From: Cupriavidus basilensis
GTDB lineage: Bacteria; Pseudomonadota; Gammaproteobacteria; Burkholderiales; Burkholderiaceae
Assembly (NCBI RefSeq): GCF_008801925.2
Contig: NZ_CP062804.1
Location: 1,426,001 to 1,490,000, forward strand
Reading direction: 5' to 3'
Length of the DNA: 64,000 bases
A model generated the notes under the pieces. The model did no database searches and was not told the origin of the DNA. It saw only the letters and a program-made list of their open reading frames with translations. Shown here piece after piece: positions 57,532 through 64,000 of this stretch; the first letter of the stretch is position 1, and the number at the start of each line of letters is the position of its first letter. Made by a program: the position numbers and the translations under genes.

Positions 57532-57547
57532 TAGGGTGAACACCCTA
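57532..57547. promoter_or_regulatory. Candidate TetR operator palindrome
   Basis: TAGGGTG-AA-CACCCTA is a perfect 7-bp inverted repeat in the gap between the regulator and the monooxygenase gene. Confidence 0.7.
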
Positions 57548-57630
57548 GTCTAGTCTGAATACAGCACGGACGCACCGTGAGAATTCAACGCGGCAAGCGC
57601 CGGCTCGGTTTGGCCAACAGGAGACGATCG

Positions 57631-59166
57631 ATGCTTTCAGGCAATGCGAAGCACCCGCATACCGGCGCTCATGCCGGCACGGCGGCAGCGGCGCAGCACG
57701 TCGATGTGCTGGTAGTCGGGGCGGGGCTTTCCGGCATCTGCGCGGGCTACCATCTGCAGACCAGTTGCCCGGGCAAGACCTACGCGATCCTGGAAGGGCG
57801 CGACGCCATTGGTGGCACATGGGACCTGTTTCGCTATCCTGGCGTGCGGTCCGATTCGGACATGTACACCCTCGGCTTCAGCTTTCGCCCATGGCGAAGC
57901 GAAAAGTCCATTGCCGATGGTGACGCGATCCTTGAATACATCCGTGGCACGGCGAAGGAATTCGACATCGAGCGGCACATTCGCTTTGGCCATCGCGCAT
58001 TGCGTGCGTCGTGGTCGTCGGAGACCGCAAGGTGGACGATCGATGCCACGGTAGGCCCGCAAGGCACGCCTGCCCGTTTTACCTGCGGTTTTCTCTACCT
58101 GTGCAGCGGCTACTACGACTATGCGGACGGCTATATGCCCGGGTGGCCGGGCATGGAGCGCTTCAATGGCCGTGTGGTGCACCCCCAGCACTGGCCGGCG
58201 GACCTGGCGTATGACGGCAAGCGCGTGGTCGTGATCGGCAGCGGCGCCACGGCCGTCACGCTGCTGCCGGCGATGGCCGAGCGGGCGGCCCACGTGACCA
58301 TGCTGCAGCGCTCGCCAACGTACATCGTGGCGCGCCCGTCCAGCGATCCTGTCTCCGCATGGTTGCAGCGGCGGCTGCCGGCGTCCATGGCGCATCGCGC
58401 CACGCGCTGGAAGAACGTGCTCTTGGGCATGTACTTCTACAATCTCTCGCGCAAGAAGCCGGACCTGGTCAAGAGCAAGATCCTCAAGGGGGTGCGCGCG
58501 CAACTCGGTCCGGACTACGATATCGACAAACATTTCACGCCGTCTTACAAGCCATGGGACCAGCGGCTCTGCCTGGTGCCTGACTCGGATCTGTTCAAGT
58601 CCATCCGCTCAGGGAAGGCTTCGGTGGTCACCGACCAGATCGAGTCGTTTACCGAGACTGGCTTGCTGCTGCGCTCCGGCGAGCGGCTCGACGCGGATGT
58701 CATCGTCACGGCTACCGGGCTTCAGCTGAAGGTGGCCGGGGGGATGAAGCTCGAAGTGGACGGCACCCTGATGAACCCGGCGCAGGCCTTCATGTACAAG
58801 GGCATGATGTATAGCGACATGCCGAACCTGGCGGTAGCCATGGGCTATGTCAACGCTTCCTGGACGCTGAAGGCCGAACTCTCGTCGACCTACGTGTGCC
58901 GCCTGATCAATCATATGGACGCGAAGGGCCACGCCTGGTGCGCGCCGCGCCGCACAGATCCGGCAGCCGATGAAGAGCCTTCGCTCTCGCTGAGCTCCGG
59001 CTATGTCCAGCGGGCCAGCAACATCTTGCCCAAGCAGGGCTCCAGGCGGCCATGGAAGGTGCATCAGAACTACCTGTTCGACCTGATGGCTCTGAAGTTC
59101 GGCAAGGTGGAGGACAGCGAGATGGCCTTCGGCCGCGCGGGCACGGCCGCCTCGGTGGATGGCTAA
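57631..59166 (+). CDS. Type I Baeyer-Villiger flavin monooxygenase
   Basis: A 511-residue FAD/NADPH enzyme that inserts oxygen next to a ketone to give an ester or lactone. The start at 57631 has AGGAGA upstream. FAD motif GAGLSG lies near residue 29 and GTWDLFRYPGVRSDSD follows. The Baeyer-Villiger fingerprint FNGRVVHPQHWP spans 178-189, and the NADPH motif GSGATA comes soon after. It is followed by an alpha/beta hydrolase that could cleave the ester, so ketone or steroid-like side-chain breakdown is likely. Substrate unknown. Confidence 0.91.
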   Translation: MLSGNAKHPHTGAHAGTAAAAQHVDVLVVGAGLSGICAGYHLQTSCPGKTYAILEGRDAIGGTWDLFRYPGVRSDSDMYTLGFSFRPWRSEKSIADGDAILEYIRGTAKEFDIERHIRFGHRALRASWSSETARWTIDATVGPQGTPARFTCGFLYLCSGYYDYADGYMPGWPGMERFNGRVVHPQHWPADLAYDGKRVVVIGSGATAVTLLPAMAERAAHVTMLQRSPTYIVARPSSDPVSAWLQRRLPASMAHRATRWKNVLLGMYFYNLSRKKPDLVKSKILKGVRAQLGPDYDIDKHFTPSYKPWDQRLCLVPDSDLFKSIRSGKASVVTDQIESFTETGLLLRSGERLDADVIVTATGLQLKVAGGMKLEVDGTLMNPAQAFMYKGMMYSDMPNLAVAMGYVNASWTLKAELSSTYVCRLINHMDAKGHAWCAPRRTDPAADEEPSLSLSSGYVQRASNILPKQGSRRPWKVHQNYLFDLMALKFGKVEDSEMAFGRAGTAASVDG

Positions 59167-59232
59167 CGGATAATGCTTGAGCGTGAAAGTTGAACGTCAA
59201 GGTTGAATTTCAAGGGTGAAGGTACATACGCA

Positions 59233-60171
59233 ATGACCATATTGATTGCCTGCGTCGCCGTGGGCGCCGTCGTTCTGCTTGGGTTGGTGGCATTCTCCGG
59301 CCTGATTGCGCGCAAGGTGGAAAATGCCCTGCCGCCCAAGGGGAAGTTCATCGAGATCGATGGCGCCCGCCTCCATTACATCGACAAGGGCGAGGGCCCG
59401 GCCATCGTGATGGTTCACGGGCTGGGGGGGCAGACCGGCAATTTTTCCTACGCGCTGCTGGAAAAGCTGACCGGCCGGTTCCGCGTGATCCTGGTCGACC
59501 GGCCCGGCTCGGGCCATTCGACCCGGCCACCGGCGATGTCGGCCCGCCTGAGCGTGCAGAGCACGGTCGTGGCCAAGTTCATCCGTGCGCTAGACCTGAA
59601 GAATCCGCTGTTGGTCGGGCACTCCCTGGGTGGGGCGGTGGCGCTTGGCGTTGCGCTCGATCATCCCGGCACGGTCGGCGGGCTGGCGTTGATTGCACCG
59701 CTGACGCATCCGGTGGAGGGCGTGCCGCCCATGTTCCGTACGCTGTCCATTTCCTCCGCCACGATGCGCCGCGTGATCGCGTGGACGTGGGCGATCCCAC
59801 GGTCTATCTTGCGCGGCAAGGCCATGGTCGAACTGGTCTTCAGCCCCGACCGGCCGCCGCAGGACTTTGGCACCGCAGGCGGCGGCCTGCTCAGCCTGAG
59901 GCCGCGCAGCTTCTATGCCACATCGACGGATATGGTCAGCGTGGAGGAGGACCTGCCATCCATGGCGCAGCGCTATGCCTCGCTGGCCTTGCCGATCAGC
60001 ATCCTGTACGGGACCGGGGATGCCGTGCTCGACTGGCAGGCGCAGGGCAAGGCGATGAAGGACAAGCTGCCGGCGCTGGATCTCGAACTTGTCCCTGGCG
60101 GCCATATGCTGCCGGTCACCATTCCCGACCAGACCGCGGCCTGGCTCACGGCGGCTGCCGCGCGGCTCTGA
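59233..60171 (+). CDS. Alpha/beta hydrolase, likely esterase partner of the monooxygenase
   Basis: A 312-residue hydrolase with an N-terminal membrane anchor (about residues 2-25). VMVHGLGGQ gives the oxyanion region, GHSLGG holds the nucleophile Ser131, and later GTGDAVLDW and GGHMLP provide the Asp and His. The ATG at 59233 is 66 bases after the monooxygenase stop; an upstream TTG is not needed. Hydrolysis of the Baeyer-Villiger ester product is inferred from context. Confidence 0.88.
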   Translation: MTILIACVAVGAVVLLGLVAFSGLIARKVENALPPKGKFIEIDGARLHYIDKGEGPAIVMVHGLGGQTGNFSYALLEKLTGRFRVILVDRPGSGHSTRPPAMSARLSVQSTVVAKFIRALDLKNPLLVGHSLGGAVALGVALDHPGTVGGLALIAPLTHPVEGVPPMFRTLSISSATMRRVIAWTWAIPRSILRGKAMVELVFSPDRPPQDFGTAGGGLLSLRPRSFYATSTDMVSVEEDLPSMAQRYASLALPISILYGTGDAVLDWQAQGKAMKDKLPALDLELVPGGHMLPVTIPDQTAAWLTAAAARL

Positions 60172-60213
60172 CTCGGCACTGATGCGGCGCGCGGCAGTTG
60201 CCGCGCTGGCCGG

Positions 60214-61191
60214 TCAAGCGTCGATGGTGAAGCCGATCTCCTTGATGAACTCGCCCCAGCGCAGATAGTCCGCCCTGACCTGCGCGGCGAAGGCAGGCGG
60301 CGTGATGGCCTGCGGCGGCAGCACGCCGACCGCGAACAGCCGCTTGTGATAGGCCGGGTCGGCGAGCACCTTCTGGATCGCCGCCGAGACCGCGCCAACC
60401 ACGTCCGCCGGCATGGCCTTGGGGCCGAACAGCGCGAAGTAGCCGCTCAATTGCTCCATGCCCGGAAACCCCAGTTCACGGAACGAGGCGACGCCAGGCG
60501 CCATGTCGGAGCGTTCCGGCGTGGAGATGGCCAGCGCCTTGGTCTTGCCCGACTGATAGAGCGGCACGGCGGTGGTCAGCCCGTCGATCATTACCGGCAC
60601 CACGCCGCCCACCAGGTCTTGCGTGGCAGGAGCCGAACCCTTGTACAACACCGGTTCGAGCCGGCTGCCAGATAGCTTGTTCAGCAGCAGCGGGCCAAAG
60701 TGCGACGATGTGCCCGGACCATACGAGGCCGAATGCAGCGGCGACTTCGCGCTCTTGGAGTAGGCGATCATTTCCGCCAGCGTGGAGAAGGGCGCGTTCC
60801 TGGTGGCGACCAGCAGGACGGGGGCCCGTGCGGCTTCGGCCAGCGCGGTCAGGTCAGTCAGCGGGTCGTAGGGAACCTTGTTGATATGGGCACCCGATGT
60901 GGCCGAGGAGCCTAGCGTCATCAGCAGCGTGTGGCCGTCCGGCTTGGCGCGGATCACGTCGAGCGTCGCGGGAATCGTCGCGCCGCCCGGCTTGTTCTCG
61001 ACCACGACCGATTGGCCAAGGGCCTTGCCAAGGAAGTCCGCGAACAGCCGCGCGACCACATCGGTGCCGCCGCCAGCAGGGTAGGCCACGACCAGGCGCA
61101 GTGGGCGGCTTGGCCAGCCATTGGCAAAGGCGGGGGTTGTGCCGAGCGCGGCGGTTGCAACCGCGGTGGTAAGGAAATGACGACGATCCAT
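60214..61191 (-). CDS. Bug-family (TctC-like) periplasmic solute receptor
   Basis: A 325-residue exported receptor of the very large Burkholderiales Bug family. Signal peptide MDRRHFLTTAVATAALG is Tat-like and the ATG has CAGGAGA upstream. Family features are WPSRPLRLVVAYPAGGGTDVVAR, VVENKPGGATIPA and DGHTLLMTLGS. No TctA/TctB permease is adjacent; ligand unknown. Confidence 0.91.
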   Translation of the reverse strand: MDRRHFLTTAVATAALGTTPAFANGWPSRPLRLVVAYPAGGGTDVVARLFADFLGKALGQSVVVENKPGGATIPATLDVIRAKPDGHTLLMTLGSSATSGAHINKVPYDPLTDLTALAEAARAPVLLVATRNAPFSTLAEMIAYSKSAKSPLHSASYGPGTSSHFGPLLLNKLSGSRLEPVLYKGSAPATQDLVGGVVPVMIDGLTTAVPLYQSGKTKALAISTPERSDMAPGVASFRELGFPGMEQLSGYFALFGPKAMPADVVGAVSAAIQKVLADPAYHKRLFAVGVLPPQAITPPAFAAQVRADYLRWGEFIKEIGFTIDA

Positions 61192-61409
61192 GTTTTTGTC
61201 TCCTGGCGGTGGTGCACATTCATGTGCTTTTTAGTGCGCAAGGAAGATACTCATGGAAGAGGGGATGGTCATGGAATCGGGCGATACCCTTCCCATGACG
61301 GCATGCATGGACGCAGATCGTGCCCCTCGATTGCGTGAGCCAGTTCCTGGCTGAATCGTGCGGAGTCGCTCATGCTACGATCCGGCCTCTGAATCAACGT
61401 GAGCTAACG

Positions 61410-61667
61410 ATGTCGACTGCCTTCCTGATATTCAATCCGGCCCCGTCCGAAGATGGCGAGCAAATCGGCTTTTCCATTGCGGCAAACGGCGTGGACAGCA
61501 GCGGCTTTGTGTCGCGCTCGGCGCTGGATGAACTGGCCCAGGGCCAGATTGGCAGCCACCTGGATATTTTCGAGCGCAATCGCGATCGCATCCAGGACGT
61601 GGCCTTGCAAAAGTGGTCTGCGGACCCGTCTCTCAATCCCGTTATGCTGGGGGACCACGATTTCTGA
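61410..61667 (+). CDS. Small hypothetical protein
   Basis: An 85-residue soluble protein from the ATG at 61410; the ribosome site is weak. MSTAFLIFNPAPSEDGEQIGF, then SRSALDELAQGQIG and FERNRDRIQDVALQKW, gives an alpha/beta look that suggests a real conserved gene. No family recognised. Confidence 0.65.
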   Translation: MSTAFLIFNPAPSEDGEQIGFSIAANGVDSSGFVSRSALDELAQGQIGSHLDIFERNRDRIQDVALQKWSADPSLNPVMLGDHDF

Positions 61668-61693
61668 GAGGGGCACGCAGCCCCCCGCACACG

Positions 61694-61900
61694 CTAGGCC
61701 TGCGAGAACGTGCGGACCAGCTTGGTCTTCAGTGGCCAGGGGCGTGACGCAAGAATCCAGATGCATAGCAGCGGCCCGATGAACGGCAGCAGCGCCAGAT
61801 ATGCGTAGAGTGCACCAAAATGGGCAGCCTTGAATACCTTCCTGAAGGGGAAGAACCACAAGGCTTCGAAGAATAGGAACCCGAGTAGATAAAGCGTCAT
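61694..61900 (-). CDS. Small membrane protein
   Basis: A 68-residue protein from the ATG at 61900 with AGGAAG upstream, giving two hydrophobic segments (LYLLGFLFFEALWFFPF and ALYAYLALLPFIGPLLCIW). The longer ORF start at 62020 is not supported. No family recognised. Confidence 0.68.
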   Translation of the reverse strand: MTLYLLGFLFFEALWFFPFRKVFKAAHFGALYAYLALLPFIGPLLCIWILASRPWPLKTKLVRTFSQA

Positions 61901-62098
61901 GGTGTGCTTCCTGTGCGGCTCGCCTGGCGAGGCAGATGCCCCGCGCAGCCGCATTGTAGAACCCATTCGTTCGCTCACAATCCCGCCACTTCGGGGGATT
62001 TTTTCCGGTCCGGCATCCATATTTACGTCGCAATTCCGTGCGCCGCTGAGTCCGCTGCCTCCTTCCGTCGCCTTCTTTTGTCCCTACTTTAACGCGGC

Positions 62099-63616
62099 TT
62101 AGCGCAGCGCGCGCTGCGCCACGGCGATCAGCGCCACGCCCATGCACGCTACCGCCAGCAGCGCGAACAGATTGCTCACCGCAATCAGTTGCGCCTGTTG
62201 GTCGATCAGCGCCGACCAGCGCGCCAGCGTGGCGGCGTCAAAACCATCGGGCAGGTCGAAGGGCGTAATCCGCGCGACCAGCTGTGTGCGTGCCATGGCC
62301 TCGCCATACTGGAGCCACAGGCTCGCCACGCCCGTGCCTGCGGCCGTTGCGATCTGGCGCACGATGTTCTTGAACTGATAGGCGTGGGCAAAATCCTCGA
62401 CGCTGAATTCCGCATAGGTCAGCCCCGCCACCAACGCCAGGATGAAGGGCGTGGTCAGGCTTTGCAGGGTCAGGGCTGGCAGCAGGACGGCCATGGAGGC
62501 CCCCGGCATCATCCGCTGGCTCAGCATCCAGGCCGCGCCGGCGAACATGCAGTACCCCAGGGCGAGGTAGCGGCGTTGCCCTGTCAACCGGGCGCCGGCA
62601 TAGGTAAAGACGCAAAGGCCCGCGAAGCCGATCAGTCCGGTGATGGTGAGGACCTTGCCGGTGGTCTGGAAGGTAAAGCCCAGCCCGGACTGCAGCGTGG
62701 TGGGTACGACATAGCCCCATAGCCCGTTGAGGAAGTAATACAAGGTATAGAAGCCCAGCCCGACCAGGTAGCGGCGGCCGAACAGCAGCTTAGGGTTGAG
62801 CCAGGGATCGGGGTGGCGATGCTGGTGGACGAAGACGCTGGCCACGAGCAATAGCCCGACGATCGGGGTGATCGCTACCGACGGCGAGCTCGCCAGTTCG
62901 TAGAATCGCAGGTCGCCCAGCCCGTGTAGCAGCACCAGCGCGCCCGTGCCCAGCAATATGACGGTCACCCAATCCATGCCGCCGACGTCCACCTCCCACG
63001 GTGGCAGCGAGGCCGCGACACGGCGCGGATACGAGAGCAGCACCAGCAGTATTGCTGCGACCGACATCCCGGCCTGGACCACAAAGATCATCCGCCAGCT
63101 CGCATCCTCCACCAGCACCGCGGAGATCCATGGGGCCAGTGCCGCCAGGCCCATGGCGCCGGCGTTGAAGCCCATGAACAGGGGCCGGCGCTCTTCACGG
63201 GAGGCTGCCAACTGGATGATGATGCGCGACGCGGTGAACAGGCCGCCCGCGCCAAGACCTTGCACCGCGCGCGCAAGGCTCAGTTCGAGCGGTGTATCGC
63301 AGACGGCGCAAAGCGCGGCGCCCACGGTGGCGACGAGCAGGCCGAGCAGGGTAAATCCGCGATAGCTGATGTCCTGCGCGATGCGCCGCAGCACCAGGTT
63401 GGCGACGGTGGCCGCGGCGGCATAGGACGTGAGGCTCCAGAGAAAATCCTCGGGCGAGGCGTGAATGCCACCTCGGATATGGGTGCCCGCGACCCCCATC
63501 ATGGACGACGCCACGAAGTCCACGCCGGTGGTGCAGCCCAAGGTAAAGGCGAAGAGATAAACCTGCGCAGCCGACAGGTCAGGGTGCTTGCCCAGCATCG
63601 CGCTGCCAGTTGCCAT
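62099..63616 (-). CDS. MFS transporter of the DHA2 (14-segment) type
   Basis: A 505-residue permease with about 14 hydrophobic segments and GGGA upstream of the ATG. LARAVQGLGAGGLFTASRIII is the motif-C region of DHA2 drug and metabolite exporters. No outer-membrane or membrane-fusion gene is adjacent, so it probably works alone in the inner membrane. Substrate unknown. Confidence 0.88.
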   Translation of the reverse strand: MATGSAMLGKHPDLSAAQVYLFAFTLGCTTGVDFVASSMMGVAGTHIRGGIHASPEDFLWSLTSYAAAATVANLVLRRIAQDISYRGFTLLGLLVATVGAALCAVCDTPLELSLARAVQGLGAGGLFTASRIIIQLAASREERRPLFMGFNAGAMGLAALAPWISAVLVEDASWRMIFVVQAGMSVAAILLVLLSYPRRVAASLPPWEVDVGGMDWVTVILLGTGALVLLHGLGDLRFYELASSPSVAITPIVGLLLVASVFVHQHRHPDPWLNPKLLFGRRYLVGLGFYTLYYFLNGLWGYVVPTTLQSGLGFTFQTTGKVLTITGLIGFAGLCVFTYAGARLTGQRRYLALGYCMFAGAAWMLSQRMMPGASMAVLLPALTLQSLTTPFILALVAGLTYAEFSVEDFAHAYQFKNIVRQIATAAGTGVASLWLQYGEAMARTQLVARITPFDLPDGFDAATLARWSALIDQQAQLIAVSNLFALLAVACMGVALIAVAQRALR

Positions 63617-63751
63617 GACGGTCCCATCTGTCGCGTAGATGCAATATGCAGTCTGGCGCCGCCGGGGCGACGACCCGCCTACCCAGTATCGGCGAAATGA
63701 TCCGGGCGCCCAAGCGGAACCGATGGGGAATGACAGGAAGAGGGAGGGGCT

Positions 63752-64000
63752 CTATGCCCGCGGCCTGGTGTGCTGGAACGCGTCGAGCAGCCGGTCGCGC
63801 AACGCGCGCCACGCGCGCGGCACCGCGCTGAGTCCGGCGGTCAGGCCGGGATCATAATAGTGGACGATCAATGAGCGGCGCTCGCCCGCCTCGGCATGCA
63901 GGTTGGCATGCAGCGTGATGAAGCCGTTGAACGCATAGACATTGCCCGGCACACAGGCGATGCGGTCGCACTGGTGCTCGGCAAGATGGCGGAAGGTCTG
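63752..64000 (-). CDS. C-terminal fragment, possible 2-oxoglutarate/Fe(II) oxygenase, cut by window edge
   Basis: The frame is open to the right edge (82 codons), so the N-terminus is missing. GNVYAFNGFITLHANLHAEAG followed by RRSLIVHYYDPG places a His about ten residues before an Arg, as in the distal metal His and 2-oxoglutarate Arg of such oxygenases. That reading is tentative. Confidence 0.55.
   Translation of the reverse strand, partial: QTFRHLAEHQCDRIACVPGNVYAFNGFITLHANLHAEAGERRSLIVHYYDPGLTAGLSAVPRAWRALRDRLLDAFQHTRPRA

Overview
The window is high-GC chromosomal DNA from a beta-proteobacterium, almost certainly a Cupriavidus. The 16S rRNA gene matches what I know of that genus, and the left edge holds a Cupriavidus-style heavy-metal block (czcC, czcI and a divergent Zn/Cd/Pb P-type ATPase). 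I saw no phage, insertion sequence, CRISPR array or other sign of mobile DNA. It reads as stable chromosome with several compact operons.

Layout. 1-4.2 kb: metal efflux, with czcC (cut by the edge) and czcI on the minus strand, and a His-rich zntA/cadA-type ATPase on the plus strand behind a MerR-family promoter. 4.4-11.6 kb: a minus-strand lipid A aminoarabinose operon (arnT, an arnE/F-like carrier, arnB, arnC, arnA as two separate genes, arnD), mostly translationally coupled. 12.1-15.4 kb: an HdeD-like membrane protein, an exported protein of unknown function, a small repeat protein with a Lys-rich tail, and an amino-acid binding protein. 15.7-26.5 kb: a six-gene envelope operon matching E. 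coli yfaA-yfaT-yfaS-yfaQ-yfaP (DUF2138, DUF1175, thioester alpha-2-macroglobulin, DUF2300, DUF2135), with DUF2135 duplicated. An MGDG-synthase-like glycosyltransferase, a membrane protein and an acyltransferase follow.

29.8-39.9 kb: a pyrimidine-salvage and uracil-catabolism operon. It holds a GTP-cyclohydrolase-II-like URC1, the DUF1688 protein URC4, uracil phosphoribosyltransferase, a RutR-like TetR regulator, a complete BMP-type nucleoside ABC importer and a cytosine deaminase. A perfect RutR-like palindrome lies just downstream of a good sigma70 promoter ahead of URC1. 40.0-43.0 kb: tRNA-Leu(CAG), a sterol-desaturase-family protein, an unknown exported protein and tRNA-Arg(ACG). 43.1-48.7 kb: a 16S-23S-5S rRNA operon with tandem promoters and recognisable RNase III processing stems. 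Its 16S-23S spacer contains no tRNA-Ile or tRNA-Ala gene.

48.9-56.5 kb: a large orphan lipoprotein, two small hypothetical genes, initiator tRNA-fMet, and a four-gene minus-strand operon of exported proteins that includes a CsgG-like lipoprotein. That operon is preceded by a 16-bp direct repeat with 22-bp period. 56.8-60.2 kb: a TetR regulator divergent from a Baeyer-Villiger monooxygenase and an alpha/beta hydrolase, with two palindromic candidate operators between them. 60.2-64 kb: a Bug-type solute receptor, two small genes, an MFS transporter and the C-terminal end of a probable 2-oxoglutarate oxygenase.

Two loci best fit the request for an undescribed system: the four-gene exported-protein/CsgG-like operon and the six-gene alpha-2-macroglobulin operon. 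The URC operon with its own RutR-type operator is the best-supported regulatory finding.
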